Assembly (NCBI RefSeq): GCF_000282975.1
Contig: NZ_ALJC01000075.1
Location: forward strand, 280,371-344,370
Source of the DNA: Pseudomonas psychrophila HA-4
GTDB lineage: Bacteria; Pseudomonadota; Gammaproteobacteria; Pseudomonadales; Pseudomonadaceae
Length of the DNA: 64,000 bases
Direction: 5' to 3'
Shown here: positions 35,535-46,094 of the stretch, in pieces
Numbering within the stretch: the first letter of the stretch is position 1
Layout: each line of letters begins with the position of its first letter
Program-made: the position numbers and the translations under genes
The notes under the pieces: generated by a model
What the model saw: the letters and a program-made list of their open reading frames with translations, nothing else
Told to the model about the DNA's origin: nothing
Database searches by the model: none

Positions 35535-38500
35535 ATGTCTGACCGCAGCGCTCGTATCCAAGCACTTCAGCAAGCCCTCAAAGAGCGCATCCTGATTCTC
35601 GATGGCGGCATGGGCACTATGATCCAAAGCTACCGCCTGGAGGAACACGACTATCGTGGCACACGTTTTGCTGATTGGCCGAGCGACGTCAAAGGCAACA
35701 ACGACCTTCTGATCCTGACCCGGCCAGACGTGATCGGCTCTATTGAAAAAGCCTACTTAGATGCCGGCGCCGACATTCTTGAAACCAACACCTTCAACGC
35801 CACACAAGTTTCACAAGCTGACTACGGCATGCAGGCCCTTGCTTACGAATTAAACGTAGAAGGCGCTCGCCTAGCGCGCAAGGTGGCCGACGCCAAGACC
35901 CTTGAAACACCAGATAAACCTCGTTTTGTAGCGGGCGTGCTTGGCCCTACCAGCCGGACCTGTTCGCTGTCCCCAGATGTAAACAACCCTGGCTACCGTA
36001 ACGTCACCTTCGACGAACTGGTTGAGAACTACACCGAGGCCACCAAAGGCCTGATCGAAGGCGGTGCTGACCTGATTCTGATCGAGACCATTTTCGACAC
36101 CTTGAACGCCAAGGCTGCGATTTTTGCCGTACAAGGCGTTTTTGAAGCGCTGGGCGTTGAGTTGCCGATCATGATTTCCGGCACCATCACCGACGCCTCC
36201 GGCCGCACACTGTCGGGCCAGACCACAGAAGCGTTTTGGAACTCCGTCAGCCACGCCAAACCGATTTCGGTCGGCCTCAACTGCGCACTCGGTGCCAGTG
36301 ATTTGCGCCCGTACCTCGAAGAGCTGTCGAACAAGGCCGACACGTTTGTTTCTGCTCACCCTAACGCTGGCTTGCCTAACGAATTCGGTGAATACGACGA
36401 ACTGCCTAGCGAAACAGCCAAAGTCATTGAAGAGTTCGCTCAAAGCGGCTTCCTCAACATTGTCGGCGGCTGTTGCGGCACCACCCCGGATCACATCTAC
36501 GCCATTGCCCAGGCCGTTGCGCCTTATGCGCCGCGCCAGATCCCGGACATTCCCAAAGCTTGCCGTTTGTCGGGCCTTGAGCCGTTTACCATTGATCGCA
36601 GTTCATTGTTTGTGAACGTCGGCGAACGAACCAACATCACCGGTTCGGCCCGCTTCGCCCGCCTGATTCGCGAGGACAATTACACTGAAGCCTTAGAAGT
36701 AGCCCTGCAACAAGTTGAAGCCGGTGCGCAAATCATCGACATCAACATGGACGAAGGCATGTTGGACTCGAAGAAGGCGATGGTTACCTTCCTCAACCTG
36801 ATTGCCGGTGAGCCGGACATCTCGCGTGTGCCAATCATGATCGACTCCTCGAAATGGGACGTGATCGAAGCCGGCCTCAAGTGTATCCAGGGCAAGGGCA
36901 TCGTTAACTCGATCAGCATGAAAGAAGGTGTCGAGCAGTTCATTCACCACGCCAAGCTGTGCAAACGTTACGGCGCGGCTGTCGTGGTGATGGCCTTCGA
37001 CGAAGCTGGCCAGGCGGATACCGAAGCGCGCAAAAAAGAAATCTGCAAACGCTCCTATGACATTTTGGTCAATGAAGTTGGCTTTCCGCCGCAAGACATC
37101 ATCTTCGACCCGAACATCTTCGCCGTGGCCACGGGTATTGAAGAGCACAACAATTATGCTGTGGACTTCATCAATGCCTGCGCTTACATCCGCGATGAAC
37201 TGCCGTATGCCCTGACCTCGGGCGGCGTATCAAACGTGTCGTTCTCGTTCCGTGGCAACAACCCGGTGCGTGAGGCCATTCACTCGGTGTTCCTGCTGTA
37301 CGCCATTCGTAACGGCCTGACCATGGGTATCGTTAACGCCGGGCAGTTGGAGATTTATGACCAAATCCCGACCGAACTGCGTGATGCCGTAGAGGATGTG
37401 GTGCTAAACCGCACGCCTGACGCCACCGACAACCTGCTGGCGATTGCCGATAAGTACAAGGGTGATGGCAGCGTCAAGGAAGCCGAGACTGAAGAATGGC
37501 GTGGCTGGGAAGTCAACAAGCGCCTTGAACACGCGCTGGTTAAGGGCATTACCACCCACATCGTTGAAGACACTGAAGCCTCGCGCCTCTCGTTCAGCCG
37601 CCCGATTGAAGTGATCGAAGGCCCGCTGATGTCGGGCATGAATATCGTTGGCGACCTGTTTGGCGCAGGCAAAATGTTCTTGCCTCAGGTCGTGAAGTCC
37701 GCCCGCGTGATGAAACAGGCCGTGGCGCACTTGATTCCGTTTATCGAGCTGGAAAAAGGCGACAAACCAGAGGCCAAGGGCAAGATCCTCATGGCCACCG
37801 TTAAAGGCGACGTTCACGACATCGGCAAAAACATTGTGGGCGTGGTGCTGGGCTGTAACGGTTATGACATCGTCGACCTAGGCGTGATGGTGCCTGCAGA
37901 GAAGATCCTGCAAGTGGCCAAAGAACAGAAGTGCGACATCATCGGCCTCTCCGGCCTGATTACGCCCTCGCTGGATGAAATGGTTCACGTGGCCCGTGAA
38001 ATGCAGCGTCAGGACTTCCACTTGCCACTGATGATCGGCGGCGCCACAACGTCCAAGGCGCACACGGCGGTGAAAATCGAGCCCAAGTATCAGAATGATG
38101 CTGTGATCTACGTTACCGACGCCTCACGCGCCGTGGGTGTGGCTACGCAGTTGTTGTCCAAGGAACTGAAAGCCGGGTTTGTCGAGAAAACCCGTCTGGA
38201 ATACATCGAGGTGCGCGAACGTACCGCAAACCGCAGTGCCCGTACCGAGCGCTTGAGCTACGCAGCGGCGATTGCCAAAAAGCCACAGTTCGACTGGGCC
38301 AGCTACCAACCTGTCAAACCGGCGTTTACCGGGACCAAGGTGCTGGACAACATCGACCTCAAGGTGCTGGCCGAGTACATCGACTGGACGCCGTTCTTTA
38401 TATCGTGGGATTTGGCTGGCAAGTTTCCGCGAATTCTGACCGACGACGTGGTAGGCGAAGCAGCTACCGCGCTGTACGCCGACGCACAGGAAATGCTCAA

Positions 38501-39245
38501 AAAGCTCATTGACGAAAAACTGATCAGTGCACGGGCAGTCTTCGGCTTCTGGCCTACCCACCAAGTGAACGATGACGATCTGGAACTGTACGGTGATGAC
38601 GGCAAGCCGTTAGCCCGATTGCATCACTTGCGCCAGCAAATCATCAAGACTGACGGCAAGCCCAATTTCTCTCTGGCCGACTTTGTCGCGCCAAAAGACA
38701 GCGGTATCACCGACTACGTGGGTGGATTTATCACCACCGCAGGTATCGGCGCTGAAGAAGTGGCCAAGGCTTATCAGGATGCGGGTGACGACTACAACTC
38801 AATCATGGTCAAAGCGCTGGCTGACCGCTTGGCCGAGGCATGTGCCGAATGGCTGCACCAACAAGTGCGGACGAACTACTGGGGTTATGCCAAGGACGAG
38901 CACCTTAGCAACGAAGACCTGATCAAAGAGCAGTACAGCGGTATCCGCCCTGCTCCCGGTTATCCGGCCTGTCCTGACCATACCGAGAAGGCAACGCTGT
39001 TCAAGTTGCTCGACCCTGAAGCCGAAGAAATGCGGGCGGGCAAAAGTGGAGTGTTCCTAACGGAAAGCTATGCCATGTTCCCGGCAGCCGCGGTGAGCGG
39101 CTGGTATTTCGCGCACCCACAAGCGCAATACTTTGCCGTAGGCAAGATCGACAAGGATCAGGTCGACAGCTATACCGCTCGCAAAGGCCAAGAACTGAGC
39201 GTGACAGAGCGCTGGTTGGCGCCAAATCTGGGTTACGACAACTGA
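35535..39245 (+). CDS. metH: Cobalamin-dependent methionine synthase MetH
   Basis: A 1236-residue enzyme; the ATG at 35535 ([18 protein letters not shown]) gives the usual length. Domain order: homocysteine-binding (1 to about 340, zinc ligands in GLNCALG and GGCCGT), folate-binding (about 355-640, starting [16 protein letters not shown]), cap and B12-binding (about 650-890, with GDVHDIGKN, where His about 761 is the lower cobalt ligand), and the C-terminal AdoMet activation domain ([12 protein letters not shown]). It makes methionine from homocysteine and methyl-tetrahydrofolate in the cytoplasm. cobE and cobM for its cofactor lie close by. A TATGAT at 35494-35499 could be a -10 element; no cobalamin riboswitch was found. 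Confidence 0.97.
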   Translation: MSDRSARIQALQQALKERILILDGGMGTMIQSYRLEEHDYRGTRFADWPSDVKGNNDLLILTRPDVIGSIEKAYLDAGADILETNTFNATQVSQADYGMQALAYELNVEGARLARKVADAKTLETPDKPRFVAGVLGPTSRTCSLSPDVNNPGYRNVTFDELVENYTEATKGLIEGGADLILIETIFDTLNAKAAIFAVQGVFEALGVELPIMISGTITDASGRTLSGQTTEAFWNSVSHAKPISVGLNCALGASDLRPYLEELSNKADTFVSAHPNAGLPNEFGEYDELPSETAKVIEEFAQSGFLNIVGGCCGTTPDHIYAIAQAVAPYAPRQIPDIPKACRLSGLEPFTIDRSSLFVNVGERTNITGSARFARLIREDNYTEALEVALQQVEAGAQIIDINMDEGMLDSKKAMVTFLNLIAGEPDISRVPIMIDSSKWDVIEAGLKCIQGKGIVNSISMKEGVEQFIHHAKLCKRYGAAVVVMAFDEAGQADTEARKKEICKRSYDILVNEVGFPPQDIIFDPNIFAVATGIEEHNNYAVDFINACAYIRDELPYALTSGGVSNVSFSFRGNNPVREAIHSVFLLYAIRNGLTMGIVNAGQLEIYDQIPTELRDAVEDVVLNRTPDATDNLLAIADKYKGDGSVKEAETEEWRGWEVNKRLEHALVKGITTHIVEDTEASRLSFSRPIEVIEGPLMSGMNIVGDLFGAGKMFLPQVVKSARVMKQAVAHLIPFIELEKGDKPEAKGKILMATVKGDVHDIGKNIVGVVLGCNGYDIVDLGVMVPAEKILQVAKEQKCDIIGLSGLITPSLDEMVHVAREMQRQDFHLPLMIGGATTSKAHTAVKIEPKYQNDAVIYVTDASRAVGVATQLLSKELKAGFVEKTRLEYIEVRERTANRSARTERLSYAAAIAKKPQFDWASYQPVKPAFTGTKVLDNIDLKVLAEYIDWTPFFISWDLAGKFPRILTDDVVGEAATALYADAQEMLKKLIDEKLISARAVFGFWPTHQVNDDDLELYGDDGKPLARLHHLRQQIIKTDGKPNFSLADFVAPKDSGITDYVGGFITTAGIGAEEVAKAYQDAGDDYNSIMVKALADRLAEACAEWLHQQVRTNYWGYAKDEHLSNEDLIKEQYSGIRPAPGYPACPDHTEKATLFKLLDPEAEEMRAGKSGVFLTESYAMFPAAAVSGWYFAHPQAQYFAVGKIDKDQVDSYTARKGQELSVTERWLAPNLGYDN

Positions 39246-39260
39246 GTGATACACCCCTCC

Positions 39261-39293
39261 CTTGTAGCCGCTGCCGCAGGCTGCGGCTACAAG
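39261..39293. repeat. GTAGCCGC-type hairpin repeat between metH and gor
   Basis: CTTGTAGCCG (39261-39270) and CGGCTACAAG (39284-39293) pair perfectly around CTGCCGCAGGCTG. It sits between convergent genes and is followed by TTTTG, so it may also end metH transcripts. Related to the repeat at 22645-22679. Confidence 0.75.
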
Positions 39294-39299
39294 GTTTTG

Positions 39300-40658
39300 T
39301 TAGCGTTTTACGGGGGTACGCAGGGTGACGAATTCTTCTGCCGCCGTTGGGTGCACACCAATGGTTTCGTCAAAATGCTGTTTGGTTGCGCCTGCCTTCA
39401 AGGCAATTGCCAGCCCCTGCACGATTTCTCCCGCCTCTGGACCGACCATGTGACAGCCCAGCACTTTGTCGGTGTCGGCATCGACCACCAGCTTCATCAG
39501 CGTGCGTTCCTGACACTCCGTGAGCGTCAGCTTCATGGGACGGAAGCTGCTTTCGAAAATCTGCACCGTGTGCCCGTCTTCAATCGCCTGCTCTTCGCTT
39601 AACCCGACCGTACCGATGTTTGGCAAGCTGAATACGGCTGTTGGGATCATGCGGTAGTCGACCGGGCGATAGTGCTCAGGCTTGAACAAGCGACGCGCGA
39701 CAGCCATGCCTTCAGCCAGGGCCACTGGCGTCAGTTGCACGCGACCAATCACATCGCCAATCGCCAGAATCGACGGCTCGGCACTCTGGTACAGATCATC
39801 GACTTCAACAAAACCACGCTTATCGAGTTTGACGTCGGTATTTTCCAGTCCCAAGTTGTCGAGCATTGGGCGGCGACCTGTGGCGTAGAACACGCAGTCA
39901 GCGATCAGCTCGCGACCGTCCTTGAGCGTGGCTTTCAAGCTGCCATCTGCTTGTTTGTCGATGCGCGCAATATCGGCGTTGAACTGCACGTCCATGCCGC
40001 GCTTGGTCAGTTCCTCATGCAGATGCTTGCGCACCGCACCATCGAAGCCACGCAAGAACATGTCACCGCGATACAACAGAGAGGTCTGGGCACCTAGGCC
40101 GTGGAAAATCCCGGCGAACTCCACCGCGATGTAACCCCCACCGACTACCAGTACACGCTTTGGCAACTCGTTGAGAAAGAACGCTTCGTTGGAACTGATC
40201 GCGTGCTCGTGGCCAGGGATTTCAGGGATCTGCGGCCAGCCACCCGTGGCAATCAAGATGTGTTTGGCCGTATGACGCTGACCATTAATTTCAACTTCGT
40301 GGGGCCCGGTCAGCTTGGCATGCCCCTCTATGAGCGTCACACCGCTGTTAACCAGCAGGTTGCGGTAAATGCCATTCAGGCGATTTATCTCGCGGTCCTT
40401 GTTGGCGATCAGAGTCGCCCAGTCAAAATTCGCTTCACCTAGGCTCCAGCCAAAACCAGACGCTTGCTCGAAGTCTTCGGCAAAGTGCGCGCCATACACC
40501 AACAGCTTTTTAGGCACACAACCCACGTTGACGCAGGTACCACCCAAGTAACGGCTTTCAGCTACCGCGACGTTGGCACCAAAGCCCGCAGCAAAGCGTG
40601 CAGCGCGCACGCCACCCGACCCCGCACCAATCACAAACAAATCAAATTCGTAGGCCAT
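39300..40658 (-). CDS. gor: Glutathione-disulfide reductase
   Basis: A 452-residue flavoprotein. FAD-binding [14 protein letters not shown] is at residues 12-25, the redox-active disulfide [14 protein letters not shown] at about 39-52, and the NADPH-binding motif [19 protein letters not shown] at about 170. The C-terminal His-Glu pair HPTAAEEF is in the dimer interface. It regenerates reduced glutathione using NADPH. Start at ATG 40658 with AGGAGAGA upstream. Single gene. Confidence 0.96.
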   Translation of the reverse strand: MAYEFDLFVIGAGSGGVRAARFAAGFGANVAVAESRYLGGTCVNVGCVPKKLLVYGAHFAEDFEQASGFGWSLGEANFDWATLIANKDREINRLNGIYRNLLVNSGVTLIEGHAKLTGPHEVEINGQRHTAKHILIATGGWPQIPEIPGHEHAISSNEAFFLNELPKRVLVVGGGYIAVEFAGIFHGLGAQTSLLYRGDMFLRGFDGAVRKHLHEELTKRGMDVQFNADIARIDKQADGSLKATLKDGRELIADCVFYATGRRPMLDNLGLENTDVKLDKRGFVEVDDLYQSAEPSILAIGDVIGRVQLTPVALAEGMAVARRLFKPEHYRPVDYRMIPTAVFSLPNIGTVGLSEEQAIEDGHTVQIFESSFRPMKLTLTECQERTLMKLVVDADTDKVLGCHMVGPEAGEIVQGLAIALKAGATKQHFDETIGVHPTAAEEFVTLRTPVKR

Positions 40659-40743
40659 TTCTCTCTCCTAGGCAGGCCAACAGCATAATCGCTCCAGCGC
40701 GATTGACCAGCGCCAACAACGTGCTGAGGGCAAAAAACGAAAA

Positions 40744-40761
40744 AGCCACCCGAAGGTGGCT
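40744..40761 (-). terminator. Intrinsic terminator of galU
   Basis: On the minus strand AGCCACC-TTCG-GGTGGCT is followed by TTTTC and a further T run. The UUCG-type tetraloop makes it very stable. It lies 33 bases after the galU stop. Confidence 0.93.
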
Positions 40762-40793
40762 TTCTCTTTAAGCGTTCTAACAACTGGCTCTAT

Positions 40794-41633
40794 TTAGTAA
40801 GCCTTGCCAGTTTTGTAGAAGTTTTCGAAGCAGAAGTTAGTGGCTTCGATGTAGCCTTCAGCACCGCCGCAGTCAAAGCGCTTGCCTTTGAATTTGTATG
40901 CAATGACGCAGCCGTTCTGAGCTTGCTTCATCAGCGCGTCAGTGATCTGGATCTCGCCACCTTTGCCCGGTTCGGTCTGCTTGATCAGGTCGAAAATATC
41001 CGGGGTCAGGATGTAGCGCCCAATGATGGCCAGGTTCGAAGGCGCATCTTCCGGTGCTGGCTTCTCAACCATGTTGCGCACGCGGTACAGGTCGTCACCA
41101 ATTAGGTCGCCAGCGATTACGCCGTACTTGTTAGTTTCTTGTGGGTCAACTTCCTGGATCGCGATGATGGTGCAACGGTACTGGTTGTACAGTTTTACCA
41201 TTTGCATTAGCACACCGTCGCCGTCCAGGTTGACGCACAGGTCGTCTGCAAGAACTACAGCAAACGGCTCGTCGCCGATCAGTGGGCGGCCAGTCAAAAT
41301 AGCGTGGCCCAAGCCTTTCATTTCGGTTTGACGGGTGTAGGAGAACGAGCACTCGCTCAGCAGGCGACGAATACCGACCAGGTATTTTTCCTTGTCCGTG
41401 CCCTTGATCTGGTTTTCCAGTTCATAGCTGATATCGAAATGGTCTTCCAGCGCGCGCTTGCCCCGTCCGGTAACAATAGAAATTTCGGTCAAGCCAGCAT
41501 CCAGTGCTTCTTCAACGCCGTACTGGATCAGTGGCTTGTTCACCACCGGCAGCATTTCTTTTGGCATGGCCTTGGTCGCTGGCAAAAAGCGAGTGCCGTA
41601 ACCGGCTGCTGGGAACAAGCATTTCTTGATCAT
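40794..41633 (-). CDS. galU: UTP-glucose-1-phosphate uridylyltransferase GalU
   Basis: A 279-residue nucleotidyltransferase. The nucleotide-binding start is KCLFPAAGYGTRFLPATKAM (residues 4-23), followed by EMLPVVNKPLIQYGVEEAL; the sugar-binding part includes FAVVLADDLCVN. It makes UDP-glucose for LPS, exopolysaccharide and osmoprotectant synthesis. The Pgm gene at 53758-55398 supplies its substrate, glucose 1-phosphate, although the two are not in one operon. Start ATG at 41633. A terminator follows directly. Confidence 0.96.
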   Translation of the reverse strand: MIKKCLFPAAGYGTRFLPATKAMPKEMLPVVNKPLIQYGVEEALDAGLTEISIVTGRGKRALEDHFDISYELENQIKGTDKEKYLVGIRRLLSECSFSYTRQTEMKGLGHAILTGRPLIGDEPFAVVLADDLCVNLDGDGVLMQMVKLYNQYRCTIIAIQEVDPQETNKYGVIAGDLIGDDLYRVRNMVEKPAPEDAPSNLAIIGRYILTPDIFDLIKQTEPGKGGEIQITDALMKQAQNGCVIAYKFKGKRFDCGGAEGYIEATNFCFENFYKTGKAY

Positions 41634-41917
41634 ATGAGTCCTTAAAAGGGCTGTACGTTCGAATTTTGGCGCAGTCTAATCAGGCGGCATCGAGCTTACA
41701 ATGCCCCAGATAGCAAACTGATGCCAACCTAGATAAATTTTTAGCCAACAAGTTCATTAATTACGTATTTTTCAACTACCTGACGACTCAAATGAACCTA
41801 TTAATGCGTCTGCCTGTCTTCTGAATAGATTAAGGCAAACTGCCACTTCACAAGCCTAAAGACCTTGATTGACGTTATTATTGCCGCCGTTTTTCAATTA
41901 CTAAGGTTTCACTTTCG

Positions 41918-42106
41918 ATGTCAGCCGAAAACAGTATCAACGGTTATCTGATAAAAAATGTCAGCCCTAGCGAATGGTGGATTGTCGATTCATCAGGAGA
42001 AAAAGTGGCCGGCTCTTTCACTTCAGAACACGCCGCGATCGAAGTCGCTTCGGTTTTTCAGGACCAACCTGAACCTCCTGCGCGTCGTCGTAACAGTAAA
42101 TCCTGA
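41918..42106 (+). CDS. Small hypothetical protein
   Basis: A 62-residue protein starting at ATG 41918 with AAGG upstream at about ten bases. It is hydrophilic, with an aromatic centre (SEWWIVDSSGEKVAG) and a basic tail (RRRNSKS). No signal peptide or membrane segment. I do not recognise a family. It lies 26 bases upstream of a small lipoprotein gene on the same strand and may share a transcript with it. The 280 bases before it, upstream of divergent galU, are AT-rich and probably hold the promoters. Confidence 0.6.
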   Translation: MSAENSINGYLIKNVSPSEWWIVDSSGEKVAGSFTSEHAAIEVASVFQDQPEPPARRRNSKS

Positions 42107-42132
42107 TTCTCAACTTCGCGAAGACTGCCCGC

Positions 42133-42414
42133 ATGAACAAATACCTAGCTTTGCTTGCACTTCTGGCACTGGGTGGCTGTGCCACAGCGTCCAATACCTA
42201 TTTGGCTGATGGCCAGCAGGGACTGAGCATAGACTGTTCTGGCGAAGCCATGTCATGGGATAAGTGCTACGAAAAGGCTGACGCTTCTTGTGCCGGAACG
42301 GGTTACTCCATCGTAGGTTCTAATGGCTCAACTGCGGTAATGGACCGCGATAAGACACTGGGCGTGGATGTTGGAAATTTCAACAGCAGGACCATCACCG
42401 TCGTCTGCAAGTAA
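42133..42414 (+). CDS. Small lipoprotein of unknown function
   Basis: A 93-residue protein with a clear lipoprotein signal, YLALLALLALGGCATASN, and lipidation at Cys about 16. The mature part has four more Cys residues (IDCSGE, WDKCYEKADASCAGTGY and the final VVCK), which suggests disulfide bonds in the periplasm. The pattern of a Cys-Trp-Asp-Lys-Cys segment followed by GYSIVGS is seen in small Pseudomonas lipoproteins; function unknown. A long imperfect hairpin follows 28 bases after the stop. Confidence 0.72.
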   Translation: MNKYLALLALLALGGCATASNTYLADGQQGLSIDCSGEAMSWDKCYEKADASCAGTGYSIVGSNGSTAVMDRDKTLGVDVGNFNSRTITVVCK

Positions 42415-42442
42415 TACTGGCGACTTACAACTACCGGAGCGT

Positions 42443-42473
42443 GCCTCGCGATCTTTATAAAAGATCACGAGGC
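42443..42473. repeat. Long hairpin after lipoprotein gene
   Basis: GCCTCGCGATCTTT and AAAGATCACGAGGC pair over 14 bp with one mismatch around a 3-base loop. It may be a terminator for the plus-strand gene or a REP-type element; only a loose T-rich stretch follows (42492-42499). Confidence 0.6.
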
Positions 42474-42497
42474 AAGCTCGCCCCCCACAGGTCTTTA

Positions 42498-42808
42498 TTA
42501 AGGGGTCCCGACCCCAATCAGCACGCCATCAATGGTTTGTCAGTACGCATTTACGCCATCATTGGCATGAAAATTAGCTTGGGTTTTCTCAATAGAGCCC
42601 TCTGTCAGGCGCGAGTCCTGAGGCCGCTCATGGGTATTGATATACGCCGCGACATCCCAATCTTGCCCATCGTTCAAACTGTTGGCTTTGCCCAGCTGCT
42701 GCATCATCGGGCTGCCCCGTGGCAAGCCACGCAGGCGAGTGCTCCCGGTTGTGCCCCGCCCCGCAGGTAGATGTTGGCAGAGGTTTGCGCCTGTACGCTA
42801 AATCGTTG
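42498..42808 (-). pseudogene. Decayed c-type cytochrome gene (3' remnant)
   Basis: Reading the minus strand, one frame gives SANIYLRGGAQPGALACVACHGAA, with the heme motif CVACH at 42719-42733, then a stop. A second frame continues from 42725 with a SPMMQQLGKANSLNDGQDWD-like segment and VAAYINTHERPQDSRL, a typical C-terminal heme-domain ending. A TGA at about 42540 interrupts it, and the frame then reads QTIDGVLIGVGTP before a TAA at 42498. So there is at least one frameshift or internal deletion plus an in-frame stop. The 5' part is missing; the remnant abuts the stop of a lipoprotein gene. The cytochrome resembles diheme, thiosulfate dehydrogenase-like proteins (family guess from memory). 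Confidence 0.7.
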
Positions 42809-42810
42809 CG

Positions 42811-43164
42811 CTATTCACCCGAAATACAGTGTGTTGCGGCCTTGCGAATGTCTCCCGGACGAACAGGCACATTGGACATGCTTTCGAATACCTTGATGCT
42901 GCTGCCACCAGAGCGCTCTTCAATGTCAATGACCGCCGTTGGATTAGACGTCAACTTTTGCGGAACGATGATCCTCAAGCCATCTTTATGCGGCTCGATC
43001 TGTGGCGCTTTTCGAGTCTTGGACAGTTGTTCCACCAAGCATTGCGCGTAGGCATCAGGTTTCTTGCCCGAGATGACACTCAGGGTCGGCAGAGTCTTTT
43101 CAATATCTGTCACTGAAGCACAGCCGCCCAAAACCAGCATCGCCACCAAAACGCCCCACTTCAT
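42811..43164 (-). CDS. Hypothetical lipoprotein
   Basis: A 117-residue protein. The signal peptide MKWGVLVAMLVLGGCASVTD has a lipobox LGGC with lipidation at Cys15. The mature part has two Cys (AYAQCLVEQL and ATHCISGE) and an Ile/Val-rich core ending in a beta-type segment (AVIDIEERSGGSSIKVFES). ATG at 43164 has GGAGGA upstream. No family name is known to me. It is probably anchored in the inner or outer membrane on the periplasmic side. The cytochrome remnant begins directly downstream. Confidence 0.75.
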   Translation of the reverse strand: MKWGVLVAMLVLGGCASVTDIEKTLPTLSVISGKKPDAYAQCLVEQLSKTRKAPQIEPHKDGLRIIVPQKLTSNPTAVIDIEERSGGSSIKVFESMSNVPVRPGDIRKAATHCISGE

Positions 43165-43354
43165 ACAATTCCTCCGCTAAAGATCCTACGACAGTAGATC
43201 TCCAAGATTTCTCCCCGATCAGAGGGAATAAATATTCAATAGTGGCGAATTATCTGCCTTTTACGTCAGACTCACCTGCATGACGGCATAATAGCCGGCC
43301 AAGCACATGCTATCTTGCTGATTTTTTAGCAAAAGCCCCCCTTTTGGAGCACCC

Positions 43355-43657
43355 ATGAAGTTTATCCACCAGCGCGAGCACCTGAACGAAGACGACATTG
43401 TCGTGATCGAATGCTCCCAGCCCTGCAACATCCGCCTGATGAGCGATGCACACTTTCGCAGCTTCAAAAATGGCGGCCGTCACTCCTACCACGGTGGCGC
43501 ATTCAAAGACTTCCCAGCCCGCATTACTGCGCCAAGCACCGGTTTCTGGAATATCACTATCGATACCGTGACCACGCGCGCCATCAGCGTGACCCGCAAG
43601 CCGTCCTTCAAACCGACCATCAAGATCGTGCGTCGTTCAAGCTCCAAACTGCGCTAA
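43355..43657 (+). CDS. DUF1883 domain protein
   Basis: A 100-residue soluble protein. MKFIHQREHLNEDDIVVIEC followed by SQPCNIRLMSDAHFRSFKNG and a GGAFKDFPA segment fits DUF1883, a small beta-sheet domain sometimes joined to TIR domains; here it is the whole protein, with a very basic tail (IVRRSSSKLR). GGAG lies eight bases before the ATG. Function unknown. A small gene follows 36 bases later and alkB after that, all on the same strand. Confidence 0.8.
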   Translation: MKFIHQREHLNEDDIVVIECSQPCNIRLMSDAHFRSFKNGGRHSYHGGAFKDFPARITAPSTGFWNITIDTVTTRAISVTRKPSFKPTIKIVRRSSSKLR

Positions 43658-43693
43658 GCCGGACGCCTGCGACTCTCACAGACAGGAATTATT

Positions 43694-43870
43694 GTGGACA
43701 CTACATGCAATACCACTAAATACGTCATCAATTACAAGCTCGACGGCGTACGGCGCTTTGAGTTTGCCCAACTGCAAACCGACTCCGTAGAGGAAGCGCG
43801 AGCGGCGCTTGCCAAGCTTCATGATGAGCGTGATGTCATCACCGACATCAAGGTCAGTAAAGCGCTTTAA
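43694..43870 (+). CDS. Small hypothetical protein with GTG start
   Basis: A 58-residue frame starting at GTG 43694, with CAGGAA seven bases upstream; the nearby ATG at 43705 is out of frame. The product (KYVINYKLDGVRRFEFAQLQ, then an Ala/Glu-rich helix and VITDIKVSKAL) looks like a small alpha/beta protein and has coding-like codon use. It stops six bases before the alkB ATG, in the same direction, so an operon with alkB is likely. Function unknown. Confidence 0.6.
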   Translation: MDTTCNTTKYVINYKLDGVRRFEFAQLQTDSVEEARAALAKLHDERDVITDIKVSKAL

Positions 43871-43876
43871 GCCTCC

Positions 43877-44533
43877 ATGACGCTCGATCTGTTTGGCGAA
43901 GAAGACCTGCAACAACCCGCCCGGGTAGAACGTATCTGCACCCAGACGTTCGTGCTTCGCGGGTTTGCCCTGCCTTGGGCTGAGGCCCTGTTAACTGCCT
44001 TAAACACCCTTTTGATCCAGTCACCCTTTCGACACATGCAGACACCCGGCGGCTTTACCATGTCGGCGCGTTTAAGCAGTTGCGGTGATTTGGGTTGGAC
44101 CTCTGACAGCAACGGTTACCGTTACAGCGCCATTGATCCATTGAGCGCCGCGCCCTGGCCTCGCATGCCGGCCGCTTTTCTGGCAGTAGCCGAAGCGGCC
44201 GCCAGTGCTGCCGGCTTCAAGGGGTTCGTGCCGGATGCAGGACTGATCAATACCTATGCGCCCGGCGCAAAAATGTCGTTGCATCAAGATAAAAACGAAC
44301 GCGACTACGATGCCCCTATCGTCTCAATTTCGCTTGGGCTACCCGCCATTTTCCAGTTTGGCGGCTTTGAGCGCAGTGACCCGGCACAACGTATTTCCCT
44401 GTTTCATGGCGATGTCGTGGTCTGGGGCGGCCTTGACCGCCTACGCTTCCATGGCGTGCTCCCTATAAAACCGGGGCAACACCCTGTACTGGGCGAGCAA
44501 CGGATCAACATCACCTTGCGCAAAGCAGGTTGA
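43877..44533 (+). CDS. alkB: DNA oxidative demethylase AlkB
   Basis: A 218-residue Fe(II)/2-oxoglutarate dioxygenase. The iron ligands are the HxD of SLHQDKNERD (about residues 136-138) and the later His in RFHGVLP (about 193). The 2-oxoglutarate-binding RINITLR motif is at about 208-214. The substrate lid contains the NTYAPGAKMS segment. It repairs 1-methyladenine and 3-methylcytosine in DNA by oxidative demethylation. No ada gene is near. The ATG at 43877 follows the small gene upstream by six bases; it may rely on coupling, since the ribosome site is poor. Confidence 0.93.
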   Translation: MTLDLFGEEDLQQPARVERICTQTFVLRGFALPWAEALLTALNTLLIQSPFRHMQTPGGFTMSARLSSCGDLGWTSDSNGYRYSAIDPLSAAPWPRMPAAFLAVAEAAASAAGFKGFVPDAGLINTYAPGAKMSLHQDKNERDYDAPIVSISLGLPAIFQFGGFERSDPAQRISLFHGDVVVWGGLDRLRFHGVLPIKPGQHPVLGEQRINITLRKAG

Positions 44534-44544
44534 GGTAAAGGGCT

Positions 44545-44562
44545 GTATATTTTTTTATATAC
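44545..44562. promoter_or_regulatory. Candidate ModE operator upstream of modA
   Basis: GTATAT-TTTTTT-ATATAC is a perfect 6-bp inverted repeat with a 6-base spacer, 82 bases before the modA ATG. It matches the TATAT-spacer-ATATA pattern of ModE sites, where the regulator bound to molybdate blocks transcription. No modE gene is in the window, so regulation is inferred. Confidence 0.5.
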
Positions 44563-44625
44563 CGACTATCTTCCTAGCGCCCGGCCAACAGTTAATCAAT
44601 AAAGACGGGCAGCCCTCGCTTCTAA

Positions 44626-45411
<786 letters not shown>

Positions 45412-46092
45412 ATGCCGCTCTCGAGTGCTGACTTTGCCGCCATCTGGCTGACCTTCAAACTGGCATCGCTGACAACGGTTATTTTGTTGGTGATCGGCAC
45501 TCCGATTGCCCTGTGGCTCGCGCATACCCGTTCGCGGTTGCGCGGTCCCATCGGGGCCATCGTGGCGCTGCCACTGGTGTTGCCCCCTACGGTGATTGGC
45601 TTTTATCTGCTGCTGGCGATGGGGCCACATGGTTATGTCGGCCAACTGACCCAAGCTATGGGCTTAGGTACGCTGACCTTCAGCTTTGCCGGGCTGGTGA
45701 TCGGCTCGGTGATTTATTCAATGCCTTTTGTCGTACAGCCTTTGCAAAACGCATTCACTGCCATAGGCCCAAGACCCCTTGAAGTCGCGGCCACGTTACG
45801 GGCCAACCCCTGGGACTGTTTTTTTACCGTGGTCCTACCGCTGGCACGCCCTGGCTTCATCACCGCTGCGATTCTGGGTTTTGCCCATACCGTCGGAGAG
45901 TTTGGGGTAGTGCTGATGATCGGCGGCAACATTCCGGAAAAAACACGCGTGGTATCGGTGCAAATATACGATCACGTTGAAGCACTCGAATACGCGCAAG
46001 CACATTGGCTGGCAGGCGCAATGGTGGTGTTTTCATTTCTGGTGCTGTTGGCACTGTACTCAAGCCGTAAATCTCAAAGCACATGGAGTTGA
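45412..46092 (+). CDS. modB: Molybdate ABC transporter permease ModB
   Basis: A 226-residue inner-membrane protein with five or so membrane segments, the first at about residues 10-33. The ABC-coupling EAA loop is visible as [20 protein letters not shown] (about residues 124-143). The start ATG touches the modA stop with no spacer. It forms the translocation path for molybdate together with ModC ATPase. Confidence 0.95.
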   Translation: MPLSSADFAAIWLTFKLASLTTVILLVIGTPIALWLAHTRSRLRGPIGAIVALPLVLPPTVIGFYLLLAMGPHGYVGQLTQAMGLGTLTFSFAGLVIGSVIYSMPFVVQPLQNAFTAIGPRPLEVAATLRANPWDCFFTVVLPLARPGFITAAILGFAHTVGEFGVVLMIGGNIPEKTRVVSVQIYDHVEALEYAQAHWLAGAMVVFSFLVLLALYSSRKSQSTWS

Positions 46093-46094
46093 AG

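Noticed and set aside
42441..42770. 109-codon plus-strand frame downstream of the small lipoprotein
   Set aside because: The protein similarity lies on the minus strand as a decayed cytochrome; the plus frame is its shadow.
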